From: Chloroflexota bacterium
Lineage (GTDB): Bacteria > Chloroflexota > Anaerolineae > J036 > Brachytrichaceae
Reading direction: 5' to 3'
Assembly (NCBI GenBank): GCA_018969115.1
Contig: JAGWYZ010000002.1
Location: 1-46,913, forward strand
DNA: 46,913 nucleotides
Shown here: positions 1 to 8,432 of the stretch, one piece after another
Layout of the letters: the number at the start of each line of letters is the position of its first letter
Position numbering within the stretch: position 1 is the first letter of the stretch
Notes under the pieces: model-generated
Database searches by the model: none
Told to the model about the DNA's origin: nothing
What the model saw: the letters and a program-made list of their open reading frames with translations, nothing else
Translations under genes and position numbers: made by a program

Positions 1-602
1 TTGGGACGCGATCAAATGAAGATGCCCGATCCTGGTCGTAAACGACGAAAGAAGTTACATGAGCTTTTGAGTGAAATACCTGATTTGTCAATCGTAATCG
101 ACACATTTGAACAATGAATTGAGCGTGCAAAAGATCATAAACAAGCAGATGTGCATTACAGTGGCAAGAAAAAGCAGCATACACCGAAAACGCAAGTGGC
201 GATTGATGTTGAAACAGGCGAAATCGTTGATGTGAGTGCAAGCAAACCTGGGCTACAAGCCGATATCAAAGTCTTGGAAGAATCTGGATTAATGAATAAG
301 CTACCAACTAGGGTCGGTGTAATTGGTGATTTAGCCTATATTGGGATTACTGATTTGCATCCAGAAGCGAACGCGGCAACACCAAGGCGCAAGCCGCGAG
401 GGAAAGAACGACCGCAGGAAGATATTGCGTTTAATCGCGAATTTGCACGTCGTCGTGTCGTCGCTGAGCATTCGATTGGTCGGATGCGTCGGTATTAAGC
501 ATTAGCTCAAATGGATCGAAATCACTTTAAAATCACGCAAGTCGCACTTGTGCTGTGGCCGGTTTGGCAAATCGTCAAACTCGGGCAGGCTTATATTACT
601 AG
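1..602 (+). pseudogene. Decayed IS5/ISL2-type DDE transposase, 5' end outside window
   Basis: The frame starting at base 1 reads through a DDE-transposase-like segment (VIDTFEQ) into a TGA at 115-117. It resumes in the same frame with YSGKKKQHTPKTQVAIDVETG, the typical core of IS5-group (ISL2/DDE_Tnp_4) transposases, and runs to RVVAEHSIGRMRRY. A TAA at 496-498 follows. Homologous-looking sequence continues in frame (ALAQMDRNHFK) and then, after an apparent frameshift near 545, as CAVAGLANRQTRAG, a common C-terminal motif of the family, ending at TAG 600-602. Two in-frame stops plus one frameshift mean it cannot encode an active enzyme. I saw no right terminal inverted repeat. ORF 151-498 in the track is the central piece of this relic. 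Confidence 0.85.
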
Positions 603-696
603 GTAATTTGGAGTAAGTGGCCTTGCGTCATTTGCTCTTATTTGGAATGTAATCTACTGATAATACCAGTTGGTGGCGGAAGTAATAAGCAATTAA

Positions 697-1065
697 ATCG
701 GCATTATGATCCAAAGCGTTAATGCCACTGGCGATGCAATCGGCGGCAATACTGCCGCACAACGCAATGTTATCTCAAATAACAACGTTAGCATCAATCT
801 TACCAATGGGGTCTCTGATCATATTATGCAGTTCAACGATATTGGCATCAACCCCAGCGGCACCAGTGCCATCCCAAATCAACTTGTAGGGGGCGATATT
901 GATACCAATGCCACCGGCAACCTGATTGCCGATAATCTCATTTCTGGCAACGGCATCAAAGGCATTGAAATACAAGACCCCACCACCGCCTTTAAGATTA
1001 TTGTGCGTAATAAAATTGGCACCAATGCCGCAAGCAAAATACCCGCTAAAACCTCGGAGGCCTGA
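697..1065 (+). pseudogene. Fragment of a right-handed beta-helix (IGG/NVISNN repeat) surface protein
   Basis: The open frame begins just after a stop at 694-696. It encodes about two degenerate repeats of the kind IGGNTAAQRNVISNN, NQLVGGDIDTNATGNLIADNLISGNG and NKIGTNAA. Such repeats form parallel beta-helices in very large secreted proteins of Chloroflexota and other phyla. Full proteins are hundreds to thousands of residues long, whereas this is about 120 aa with no signal peptide and no obvious start. It is best read as a remnant left beside the dead transposase. Its last residues (KTSEA) and stop codon lie in the palindromic repeat at 1049-1114, so that element, or DNA joined with it, truncated the frame. 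The opposite-strand ORF 775-975 is a shadow. Confidence 0.6.
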
Positions 1066-1114
1066 GCCTAGGTTGCGGCTACAACATCGAACTGCACTGA
1101 GGCCTCCGAGGTTT
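1049..1114. repeat. Palindromic repeat with AAACCTCGGAGGCC arms
   Basis: The arm AAACCTCGGAGGCC (1049-1062) is perfectly repeated in inverted orientation at 1101-1114, with about 38 bp between. The TGA that ends the beta-helix fragment lies in or next to the left arm. The same CCTCGGAGG vocabulary recurs in the in-frame hairpin inside PutA at 15806-15838, so this is one family at two sites. Confidence 0.8.
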
Positions 1115-1142
1115 ATATTCTATTTTGGGGTGATGCCCCTCA

Positions 1143-1985
1143 TTATTTTGCCAGCCAAGCAAACAAATTACGCGCAAAGGTGCGATTATCGACTTGATCG
1201 ATGTCGCTGCCGGGGCCGGGGCCATTGTGCAAGGGGTTGCGATCACACAGCCCAGCCAGCCGCCCAGCGCTGGCATTCACACGCACCCAAACACACGCCA
1301 CCACATCACCGGTTTGTATCTTGGCTTGTTCTTCGGGTTTAACGATACAGCCGCTGCGGGTGAGTGGGCTGCATGTTGCCAACACTTGCACTTGCGCCAG
1401 CGCCGCTTGGCTAATGCGAAATTGGCTGATGCCCTCACCTTGAATGGCCTTGACCCCATTCATCACAGGGTGCGTCGTCAGCACATCGCTGATCAAGGTG
1501 GTCGGCTGAAAATTATCGGGAAAGACTTCGATGCCGAATGGGTTGATAAAACCATTGTCGCTGGCCCAATTATTTGGCCCATATTGAAAATCGGCATAGA
1601 CCAACATGCTGCCGCCTTGCTCATAATATTGGTTGAGCGCGGCCAACTCGGCAGATGAAAATAGCCGCCCATTTGACCCCAACACAACCACGGTGTAACG
1701 TTTGAGTTGCTCAATTATGATGGTGTTTTGGGTTGTCAACACAAATTCATCGACCAGCAAATTTAAATCGCGCTCAAGCACTTCGCTGCGTAGCCGTGTA
1801 AAACTTTCGGGCACAGTGCCAGCATCACGTACCCGCGAATGTGGATAGCCATTATCGGGTAGGTGATCGCCTTGGATAAACAATACATTTTTGACTGTTG
1901 GCGTTGGGGGGGCGGGCGTAAGTGGTGCAGACGCACAGGCCATTAACACAAGGGCAAAAAATAGCTCACATGTTTGCACTTTCAT
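1143..1985 (-). CDS. Putative lipoprotein with a GATase1-like/DUF4350-like domain
   Basis: This is a 280-aa protein. The N-terminus MKVQTCELFFALVLMACAS resembles a lipoprotein signal with lipobox LMAC, followed by a Pro/Thr-rich linker (LTPAPPTPTVK). The body (residues about 33-280) starts with a beta strand, VLFIQGD. It continues with a hydrophobic strand plus turn (YTVVVLGSNGRLFSSAELAALNQYYEQGGSMLVYADF) and ends in NRTFARNLFAWLAK. This resembles the flavodoxin-like fold of class-I glutamine amidotransferase-like (DUF4350/ThuA-like) domains, which often lack catalytic residues. Its ATG overlaps the stop of the upstream channel-like gene (ATGA, 1982-1985), so the two are probably translationally coupled. 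The molecular function is unknown. An anchored extracytoplasmic location is inferred from the signal. Confidence 0.65.
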   Translation of the reverse strand: MKVQTCELFFALVLMACASAPLTPAPPTPTVKNVLFIQGDHLPDNGYPHSRVRDAGTVPESFTRLRSEVLERDLNLLVDEFVLTTQNTIIIEQLKRYTVVVLGSNGRLFSSAELAALNQYYEQGGSMLVYADFQYGPNNWASDNGFINPFGIEVFPDNFQPTTLISDVLTTHPVMNGVKAIQGEGISQFRISQAALAQVQVLATCSPLTRSGCIVKPEEQAKIQTGDVVACVWVRVNASAGRLAGLCDRNPLHNGPGPGSDIDQVDNRTFARNLFAWLAK

Positions 1986-2752
1986 GGTTTCTTTTGTTGT
2001 GCAGCTTGGGCAATGATGGGAGCAGCGAGTGCAGATACGCTGATCACTTTATCAAAGTCAAAATGCTTTTTGACATTTTCACCCAGCTTAATGTCAAACA
2101 TGCGAATAATGACACGAATATTTTTGTTTAGTTCACGCGCATCAAGTGCAATATCTAAATTGGTGAGGTCATCGCTGGTGCAGGCCACAATACACTTGGC
2201 ATCCATTACACCGGCATCGATCAACGTTTGGGTACGGCGGGCATCGCCGATGATGACAGGCACATGATTGCGTTGTAAATCGGGCAGCCATTCTTCATCA
2301 ACCGAGCGGTTGATGGCGGTAACGGCTTCGTGGGCTTGCAATAATTCATTAATGACACGGTAGCCGACCCGCCCAACCCCACATACCACAATATGATTTT
2401 TATAGGTGTGTGCCAATGCTAATTGCCTCTCTTGTGGATCTCGAATATAGTCTACAACATTGGCGGCCCCACCCGCAATGGCCCCAACGCCGCCGATCAG
2501 CACTGCCAAAGATGCGAGTTGCAGCCCGATTTCATCAGGCGCATCGCCCGGGCTGGCTTGCAGGGTGATGAGGTTAAGGGTGTAAAACAGGGCCTTTAGC
2601 CAATTCGATTGCGCCCCCGTGCCCCAAAAGATAATCGTGCCCATCATCACCACCCCAATTAAAATGCTTAACGATGATCGCACCCGCCACAGTGCAGCGC
2701 GAATGGTTTGCCAAATCACTTTTACACGTCGAATAATGCCGAGCGGGTTCAT
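1982..2752 (-). CDS. RCK (TrkA-N) NAD-binding channel-like protein with atypical pore
   Basis: This is a 256-aa protein. Residues about 24-45 and 76-100 are hydrophobic helices flanking a pore-like loop, the layout of 2-TM RCK potassium channels. From about residue 118, HIVVCGVGRVGYRVINELL is a clear Rossmann GxGxxG nucleotide-binding site of a TrkA-N/RCK_N domain. It is followed by VIIGDARRTQTLIDAGV and KCIVACTSDDLTNLDIALDAREL, both typical of the fold. The expected selectivity filter (TVGYGD) is missing and the loop instead reads LITLQASPGD. There is no C-terminal RCK_C domain. Ion selectivity is therefore uncertain; it may be a divergent K+ channel or a different conductance. It sits upstream of the lipoprotein gene with a 4-bp overlap. 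Confidence 0.75.
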   Translation of the reverse strand: MNPLGIIRRVKVIWQTIRAALWRVRSSLSILIGVVMMGTIIFWGTGAQSNWLKALFYTLNLITLQASPGDAPDEIGLQLASLAVLIGGVGAIAGGAANVVDYIRDPQERQLALAHTYKNHIVVCGVGRVGYRVINELLQAHEAVTAINRSVDEEWLPDLQRNHVPVIIGDARRTQTLIDAGVMDAKCIVACTSDDLTNLDIALDARELNKNIRVIIRMFDIKLGENVKKHFDFDKVISVSALAAPIIAQAAQQKKP

Positions 2753-2811
2753 GGGAATTACGAATTATGAATTTGTGATGGTGAGGTGCGTATTCTACTG
2801 GCAAGTGGCAG

Positions 2812-2882
2812 GGATTGGGTCACAAGTCATGAGTCACGAGTCATCAATCATAACCTGTGACTCATGACTTGTGACCCAATCC
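2812..2882. repeat. 26-bp perfect inverted repeat of gagtcatgagtca words
   Basis: Bases 2812-2837 and 2857-2882 are exact reverse complements (arms begin GGATTGGGTCACAAGTCATG), separated by about 19 bp. The right side continues into further words (ccttaatccctcatccttaattcctcatcc) that run to the stop codon of the enolase-family gene. It fills the gap between that gene's 3' end and the channel gene's start. A 19-base stretch, AGTCACGAGTCATCAATCA (2832-2850), recurs exactly at 8819-8837. Confidence 0.92.
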
Positions 2883-2910
2883 TTAATCCCTCATCCTTAA
2901 TTCCTCATCC

Positions 2911-4161
2911 CTAACTAACCACCACCGTCACACCTTCGCGTTGACGAATATCGGGCAATAGCGATGTGCCAATGCCGGCTTTGGTTGGGGCAAGAATATG
3001 TCCATTCTCGATAATGGGAATGTCAGTCACCATGTCGGGGTAGGTGATGTGTAAATAAGCCCGCACCGTTTCTTGAATGATGGCATTGGTGCAATTGATT
3101 GACAAATGAATACCAGCAAACAGGGTAAAGGGGCCGGTGCAGTCGTGCATGGCGACTGGGCGTTTATAGGCTTCGGCCATGCTGGCAATTTTTTTGCCTT
3201 CGGTGATGCCGCCCGCCCAAGTCGGATCGAGCATGATGATCTCGGCAGCGCGTTGCTCGAGCACGGGTTTATATTCGTAGCGCGTGGTCAAATATTCACT
3301 CGCCAGCACCGGCGCAGTGGTGCTGCGTTGCAATTCAGCCAAAGCCGCCACATCATCAGCCCGCATCAAATCTTCTAGCCAAAACGGCTTAAACGGTTCG
3401 AGCGCGTGCGCAATCTTTTTGGCAGCGGGCAATGACCAAAAACCATGCCCCTCGACCATAATATCCATTTTGTCGCCGACGGCCTCGCGTATTTTGCGAA
3501 ATGGCTCTAGTCCGCGATCAAGATCTGCATTGCTGATCATTTGCCCGCCCAGCGAGCGCAAATTCGGCTCAAATGCGCCTTTAAAGTTGCGCCAGTGCTC
3601 CCAATTGTTGGGTTGATGCACCACATAATCGAAGGGCCAAATCTTCATACCCGATATGCCTTCGCTCAACAATTCTTGCGCTAGTTCGGCGGGGCGTGTC
3701 ATAAAGCCAATTAAGTCTTCATACTTGCCGTCGGCTGGGCCATCGGTGCCATAGCCGGTGCGCCCGCCACGATTTCGCCCATAGGCTGGGCCACCGCAGG
3801 TATTGTAGGTGCGAATACGGTCACGCGCCGCGCCACCCAACAATTGCCACACTGGCACATTCATGGCTTGCCCAAAAATGTCCCACAGGGCGCAATCGAT
3901 AGCCGACAGCGCCCGCACTTCAGCCCCTTTGCCAGCAATATGGGCAATGACCTCATACAACCGTCGCCAATGTAGCTCAATTGCAAGTGGGTCATGCCCA
4001 ATCAACATAGGCGCGGCAAACTGATGAATAAATCCGCGCATGGCATCGGGCATGTAAAACGTGTCGCTCCAACCGCTGATGCCAGCATCGGTATGCACCC
4101 CGACAAACAAAATATTTGGGTAGTCAGGTAAGTGAATCGTTTCGAATTTGGTTATTTTCAT
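2911..4161 (-). CDS. Enolase-superfamily enzyme (mandelate racemase/muconate lactonizing family)
   Basis: The protein is about 416 aa from the chosen start MKITKFETIHLP. The track ORF starts 9 codons earlier, inside the neighbouring repeat DNA, and MKIT is the usual kind of family N-terminus. Features include an N-terminal capping domain, GMKIWPFDY (active-site lysine region) and the barrel metal ligands in IMVEGHGFW, FWLEDL and VLASEYL. Near the C-terminus come MLDPTWAGGITEGKKIASMAEAY and VAMHDCTGPF, where a His is expected. These features fit a sugar-acid dehydratase or racemase of the MR subgroup. The exact substrate cannot be read from the sequence. It follows the BKACE gene on the same strand. 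The last codons (VVVS, stop) run into word-repeat DNA. Confidence 0.85.
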   Translation of the reverse strand: MKITKFETIHLPDYPNILFVGVHTDAGISGWSDTFYMPDAMRGFIHQFAAPMLIGHDPLAIELHWRRLYEVIAHIAGKGAEVRALSAIDCALWDIFGQAMNVPVWQLLGGAARDRIRTYNTCGGPAYGRNRGGRTGYGTDGPADGKYEDLIGFMTRPAELAQELLSEGISGMKIWPFDYVVHQPNNWEHWRNFKGAFEPNLRSLGGQMISNADLDRGLEPFRKIREAVGDKMDIMVEGHGFWSLPAAKKIAHALEPFKPFWLEDLMRADDVAALAELQRSTTAPVLASEYLTTRYEYKPVLEQRAAEIIMLDPTWAGGITEGKKIASMAEAYKRPVAMHDCTGPFTLFAGIHLSINCTNAIIQETVRAYLHITYPDMVTDIPIIENGHILAPTKAGIGTSLLPDIRQREGVTVVVS

Positions 4162-4177
4162 GATAAAAAAATGTAAT

Positions 4178-4258
4178 GCCGATGTCATTCTATCTCTAAC
4201 TCCAATGAGGATAGAGATAGAGGATAGAGATAGAGGATAGAGATAGAATGATATCGGC
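4178..4258. repeat. Inverted repeat enclosing three 13-bp tandem copies
   Basis: GCCGATGTCATTCTATCTCTA (4178-4198, 21 bp) pairs with 4238-4258 with one mismatch. Between and overlapping the arms, GGATAGAGATAGA is repeated three times without change (4209-4221, 4222-4234, 4235-4247). The left flank AAAAATGTAATGCCGA resembles the MITE copies at 30319 and 42558 (AAAAATGTAATGTCGA). It occupies the gap between the 3' end of the BKACE gene and the start of the enolase-family gene. Confidence 0.9.
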
Positions 4259-4273
4259 TGAAACTTATTATTG

Positions 4274-5206
4274 TTAAAAATCGACTGCGTTTTTGCCCTT
4301 TAGTTGCAAAATCGCCCGTGCTTCGTCAGGTGTGGCGATATCCAGCGACAATTGTGACAAAATATTGCGGGCTTTGCTCACCAATTCGGCATTGTTCTTT
4401 GCCAGTTGGCCTTTATCTAAATACAAATTGTCTTCAAGCCCCACCCGTACATTACCGCCCATCATTGCGCCTTGGGTGGTGAGCGGGAATTGATGCCGCC
4501 CGGCGGCCAACACCGACCATACATAATCATCGCCAAACAGTCGGTCGGCGGTGCGGCGCATAAATAACACATTGTCGGGGTCGGCCCCAATGCCCCCTAA
4601 AATGCCAAAAATGGTTTGAATAAAAAATGGTGGCTGAATGAGTTTTTGATCGACAAAATAGGCCAAGTTATACAAATGACCAACATCATAGCATTCTAAT
4701 TCGTAGCGAATGCCATGCTCGCCCAATTGGCGTACAATATACGCGACATCGGTAAATGTATTGCGAAAGATATTGCTTTCGCTGTTTAAAATGTAAGATT
4801 GTTCCCACGGAAATTTCCATTCTTTCACTTTTGCGGCCAAACGGTGCATTGAGAAATTCATCGACCCCATATTGAGCGAACACATTTCGGGTTTAAAACG
4901 CAGTGCCGCCGCCAAACGGGTATCGAGTGACATGACCACGCTGCCACCAGTGGTGATATTGACAACAGCATCAGTTCCAGCTTTGATTACAGGCAAAAAT
5001 TGCTCAAACGCGGCTGGCTCGCCCGTTGGCATGCCATCATCGGGGCGACGGGCATGTAAATGCAAAATAGCCGCGCCTGCTTTGGCAGCATCAATGGCTT
5101 GCTGGGCAATATCTTGGGGGCGATAGGGTAAATAGGGCGACAGTGTAGGCGTATGAATGGAGCCTGTAATGGCGCAAGAAATAATAACCTTATTTGTTTT
5201 TTTCAT
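4274..5206 (-). CDS. BKACE-family beta-keto acid cleavage enzyme (DUF849)
   Basis: This 310-aa protein has the usual length and N-terminal pattern of the 3-keto-5-aminohexanoate cleavage enzyme family: KVIISCAITGSIHTP, then the metal-binding AAILHLHAR motif (His residues about 48 and 50). Later come CSLNMGSMNF and YELECYDVGHLYNLAYF. The family uses acetyl-CoA and a divalent metal (Zn) to cleave beta-keto acids to acetoacetate plus a CoA ester. Lysine fermentation is one known role, but many members act on other substrates. Here it sits beside an enolase-superfamily enzyme, so a sugar-acid or keto-acid catabolic role is plausible. A TACAAT hexamer lies 9 bp before the ATG and no Shine-Dalgarno is visible. 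Confidence 0.88.
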   Translation of the reverse strand: MKKTNKVIISCAITGSIHTPTLSPYLPYRPQDIAQQAIDAAKAGAAILHLHARRPDDGMPTGEPAAFEQFLPVIKAGTDAVVNITTGGSVVMSLDTRLAAALRFKPEMCSLNMGSMNFSMHRLAAKVKEWKFPWEQSYILNSESNIFRNTFTDVAYIVRQLGEHGIRYELECYDVGHLYNLAYFVDQKLIQPPFFIQTIFGILGGIGADPDNVLFMRRTADRLFGDDYVWSVLAAGRHQFPLTTQGAMMGGNVRVGLEDNLYLDKGQLAKNNAELVSKARNILSQLSLDIATPDEARAILQLKGKNAVDF

Positions 5207-5215
5207 GGTATTTAA

Positions 5216-5221
5216 ATTGTA
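5216..5221 (-). promoter_or_regulatory. Candidate -10 box (TACAAT) for a leaderless BKACE transcript
   Basis: On the minus strand TACAAT is followed by 9 bp and then the ATG of the BKACE gene. No purine-rich Shine-Dalgarno is present. This is one of several similar arrangements in the window. Confidence 0.35.
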
Positions 5222-5327
5222 GAGCCAAAATTACCAACCCAACATAGCTTCAAAATGTTATATGTGGATATGAATAAGTTTTCGCCAATGTCACTACACC
5301 TTTTTAATCTGCTCTTATCGAGATATA

Positions 5328-6386
5328 TTATAGGCGCTCTTGTGCTAACAATTCGGCTTTGCGCCCAACGCCCCAACGATACCCACCTGCATCGCCATTT
5401 TCGCGCACCACTCGATGACAAGGGATGACCACGCCGACCCGATTGGCCGCACAGGCATTGGCAACAGCACGGGTGGCATTGGGCTGGCCAATGGTTTGGG
5501 CGACTTGGCTATAGCTGCGGGTTTGGCCTTGTGGAATTTGGCGTAGGGCTTGCCATACCCGCGCCTGAAAAGCTGTGCCTTGCACATCGAGTGGTAATTT
5601 TTGCAAGCTATCATGGTTTTGCCTACCAGCAACATATTGCGCAACCGTTTGAGTCCAATCTGTTCGGGTATTGCTGGGATGGTGCTCAAGTTGGGCTGCT
5701 GGGTATTCTTCGCGCAAATCGCGCTCAAGTTGGGCATCATCATCACCAAAATACACTGCGCACAAACCGCGTTGGGTGCCAGCAATTAACATACGCCCCA
5801 AGGCACATTCGGCCAAACTATAGGTAATAACCATGCCACGCCCCCCTTTCTGATAAACGCTCGGGGTCATGCCAATAGCATCGAGTTGCTCATAAACACG
5901 GCTGGGCGTGTTAAAACCGGCTTCGTAGATGGCGGCGGTGCTCGACAACTGCTGAGGTTTAAGCACACTTTTTAGCCGTTGTAAGCGCAATGATTGGGCA
6001 TATTCAAGTGGCGACAGCCCCATCACCCGTTTAAAGGTGCGTTGCAAATGAAACGGACTGACATTCAGGGCTTGGCTTAGGGCACTTAAGCGGGCGTGCC
6101 CATTGCTTTCGATCCATCGCACCACATTCTGGGCCAAGGCCTCGGCTGGCAGTAACAATTCACGCGGGTGACAGCGTTTACAGGCGCGGTAGCCCGCAGT
6201 TTCGGCGGCATCACAATCGGCAAAAAACAACACATTTTTGCGCAAGGGCTTGGCTGGGCAACTGGGGCGGCAATAAACGCCAGTGGTGCGCACTGCCACA
6301 AAAAATTGTCCGTCATAATTGGCATCTTTTGTTGTAAATGCCTGCCACATTTCGGCTTCGCTCAGGGGTGTTAGGTTTTGCTGCAT
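5328..6386 (-). CDS. ada: Bifunctional Ada: methylphosphotriester/O6-methylguanine-DNA methyltransferase and regulator
   Basis: This 352-aa protein matches the family length of about 354. Domain order is an N-terminal zinc/methyl-acceptor domain (YCRPSCPAKPLRKNVLFF and RACKRCHPRE, four Cys), an AraC-type helix-turn-helix region (LSALSQALNVSPFHLQRTFKRVMGLSPLEYAQSLRLQRL), and a C-terminal methyltransferase with the catalytic VIPCHRVVR motif. It repairs alkylated DNA by irreversible methyl transfer to its own cysteines. In characterised members, methylation of the N-terminal Cys turns it into a transcriptional activator. No alkA or alkB gene is adjacent. TATGAT lies 6 bp before the ATG, pointing to a leaderless mRNA. 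Confidence 0.95.
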   Translation of the reverse strand: MQQNLTPLSEAEMWQAFTTKDANYDGQFFVAVRTTGVYCRPSCPAKPLRKNVLFFADCDAAETAGYRACKRCHPRELLLPAEALAQNVVRWIESNGHARLSALSQALNVSPFHLQRTFKRVMGLSPLEYAQSLRLQRLKSVLKPQQLSSTAAIYEAGFNTPSRVYEQLDAIGMTPSVYQKGGRGMVITYSLAECALGRMLIAGTQRGLCAVYFGDDDAQLERDLREEYPAAQLEHHPSNTRTDWTQTVAQYVAGRQNHDSLQKLPLDVQGTAFQARVWQALRQIPQGQTRSYSQVAQTIGQPNATRAVANACAANRVGVVIPCHRVVRENGDAGGYRWGVGRKAELLAQERL

Positions 6387-6392
6387 AACCCT

Positions 6393-6398
6393 ATCATA
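6393..6398 (-). promoter_or_regulatory. Candidate -10 box (TATGAT) of ada
   Basis: TATGAT on the minus strand is separated from the ada ATG by 6 bp (AGGGTT). With normal -10 to +1 spacing, transcription would start at or within a base or two of the ATG. Confidence 0.45.
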
Positions 6399-6443
6399 GG
6401 CGAATGGGTGTTTTTACGCTATCGGTTTCTTGTGGTGATGATG

Positions 6444-6556
6444 GGGTGCAGGGAGCAGAGTTGTAAAGGTGCAAGTGGCAAAGCAGCAAGTGGCAAATAT
6501 GCAGGTTACAAACTAACTTTGCTACTTTGCAACCTGCAACTCTGCTCCCTGCACCC
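6444..6556. repeat. Palindromic word repeat (gcaggg/gcagag) at the 3' end of the ABC gene
   Basis: GGGTGCAGGGAGCAGAGTTG (6444-6463) is perfectly inverted at 6537-6556. The inner arms stay partly complementary (gcaagtggcaaagcagcaagtggc against gctactttgcaacctg). The word DNA continues rightward (tgctactctgccacctgcc) into the ABC gene and encodes its last residues and stop. Confidence 0.92.
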
Positions 6557-6558
6557 TG

Positions 6559-8382
6559 CTACTCTGCCACCTGCCGAAACTGACGACGATACAAATCGGC
6601 ATACAAGCCATCAAGCGCTAACAATTCATCATGTTTGCCATGCTCGACAATCTCGCCATCTTTTAGCACCAACACCGCATCGGCATCACGAATGGTGGAG
6701 AGGCGGTGGGCGATGACGAAACTGGTGCGCCCTTTTAACAATTTGCTCAAGGCTTTTTGAATGAGCGACTCAGTATAGGTATCAACCGACGAGGTGGCTT
6801 CATCGAGGATGAGGATGCGTGGGTTGGCGAGAATGGCACGCGCGATGCCAATCAGTTGGCGTTGGCCTTGGCTGAGACCGCCGCCGCGCTCACCCAACAC
6901 TGTTTTATAACCCTCTTTCAGACGTGCAATAAATTCGTGGGCGTTGGCGGCCTTGGCGGCGGCTTCGACCTCGGCATCGCTGGCGTTTAAGCGCCCATAA
7001 CGAATGTTATCGGCGATGGAACCGGCAAATAGGAAGCTGTCTTGCGGAACCGCCCCCATTTGTTGGCGCAAACTGGCGCGGGTAAATTGTTGCACATCTT
7101 TACCATCAACTGAAATTTTGCCCGCCGATGGTTCGTAAAAGCGACTGAGCAAATTGATGATAGTGGTTTTGCCAGCGCCGGTAGGGCCAACAATGGCAAC
7201 GGTTTGCCCAGCTTTGGCCTCGAAAGACACCGCGTTTAACACGGGTTTGGCGGGGTCGTAGGCGAATGAGACATGATCAAATGCGATATTGCCTTGAATG
7301 GGCGGCATCGCACAATCGGGGCAAGCCTCGTTTTCATTAGGGCCGTCTACCAATTCAAAAATGCGTTCGGCCCCAGCAAATGAAGATTGAGCCTGAGTGT
7401 AAAACGTGCTAAGTTGTTGCAGCGGTCTAAACATAGTTTGCACATAAGCCAAAAACGCCACCACTGCGCCAATCGTAAGCTGGTCATTGATCGCCAACCA
7501 GCCGCCGTAACCAGCCACAATGGCTGTCGCCACCGTAGACAAAAATTCGACTAAAGGGTTAAAGGCCGAAGTAATGGCGGTGGCGTTCATATTGGCGTTG
7601 CGGTTAGCGGCGTTGCGCTCTGAGAAACGGCGTTGATTGGCCTCGGTGCGGTTAAAGGCTTGGGCCACTTTTACCCCAGCAATTTCTTCTTGTAGATCAG
7701 ATGATACATCGCCAATAGTGCGGCGGGTGCGGCGATAGGCGTTGCGGGCTAATTTCGAGAAAAAGTCGGTCGAGAACAGCATCACTGGGATGACGCTAAA
7801 ACTTGCCAGCGCCAACATCCAATTCTGAAAAAGCATGGCGATGATAGTAGCAAAAAGTGCCAAAATGCCGCCCAACATTTGAATAAGGCCTTGCCCTAAA
7901 AAGTTGTTGATGGTGTCGGTGTCGTTAACCAAGCGGCTCATGACATCACCGACTGGGTTTTTGTCAAAATAATTGAGCGGTAGCGCTTGTACTTTCTTAA
8001 AAATGTCTTCGCGCAAGGCCATTAAGGTTTTTTGGGTCACTACCGACATCGCCACAATTTGGTTGCGTCCGGTGATGAACATGATGGCGAAGATGACAAG
8101 CAATATGGCTAAACTTTGCCACAAGCCAGTGGTTAGGGCCAAACGGGTGGCACTATCGGCTGCGGGTCGCACAAATTGGTCAATCGAGCGACCTAGCAAA
8201 AATGGCCATGCTGCCTGACAAATGGCATTGAGGATAGTTAAAATAAGCACGCCGATGATTTCGCGTTTAAAGGGCTTGACATACCCCCATAACCGCTGGG
8301 CGGCATAAGTTTGATTTTTGGGTTTTTCGGCCTCGACTTGGGCCATGGATTGGATTGAGCCGTGTGGGCCACCGCGCATCAT
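6559..8382 (-). CDS. ABC exporter half-transporter (membrane plus ATPase domains)
   Basis: This is a 607-aa protein. Residues about 45-335 are an ABC type-1 transmembrane domain with six helices (WPFLLGRSIDQF, intracellular helix YFDKNPVGDVMSRLVNDTDTI). The nucleotide-binding domain has Walker A GPTGAGKTT, signature LSQGQRQ, Walker B ILILDEATS and switch IAHRLST. It works as a homodimer or as a heterodimer with a partner encoded elsewhere, in the lipid/multidrug exporter (MsbA/LmrA-like) group. The substrate is unknown. The extreme C-terminus (RQVAE, stop) is encoded by repeat words (gcaggtggcagagtag) of the adjacent palindrome. The ATG pair at the 5' end leaves the start uncertain by one codon. 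Confidence 0.92.
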   Translation of the reverse strand: MMRGGPHGSIQSMAQVEAEKPKNQTYAAQRLWGYVKPFKREIIGVLILTILNAICQAAWPFLLGRSIDQFVRPAADSATRLALTTGLWQSLAILLVIFAIMFITGRNQIVAMSVVTQKTLMALREDIFKKVQALPLNYFDKNPVGDVMSRLVNDTDTINNFLGQGLIQMLGGILALFATIIAMLFQNWMLALASFSVIPVMLFSTDFFSKLARNAYRRTRRTIGDVSSDLQEEIAGVKVAQAFNRTEANQRRFSERNAANRNANMNATAITSAFNPLVEFLSTVATAIVAGYGGWLAINDQLTIGAVVAFLAYVQTMFRPLQQLSTFYTQAQSSFAGAERIFELVDGPNENEACPDCAMPPIQGNIAFDHVSFAYDPAKPVLNAVSFEAKAGQTVAIVGPTGAGKTTIINLLSRFYEPSAGKISVDGKDVQQFTRASLRQQMGAVPQDSFLFAGSIADNIRYGRLNASDAEVEAAAKAANAHEFIARLKEGYKTVLGERGGGLSQGQRQLIGIARAILANPRILILDEATSSVDTYTESLIQKALSKLLKGRTSFVIAHRLSTIRDADAVLVLKDGEIVEHGKHDELLALDGLYADLYRRQFRQVAE

Positions 8383-8432
8383 AGTGAGGTGATTTTACCC
8401 CCCATTACATACGGTAAAAATTAGAATAAATC

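Noticed and set aside
926-1342. 138-aa plus-strand ORF and other ORFs opposite the lipoprotein gene
   Set aside because: Pro/Arg-rich shadow frames; the minus-strand lipoprotein has a coherent signal and domain.
4162-4188. Upstream start of the enolase-family ORF (MTSALHFFI)
   Set aside because: These codons lie in the repeat element; MKITKF is the normal family N-terminus.
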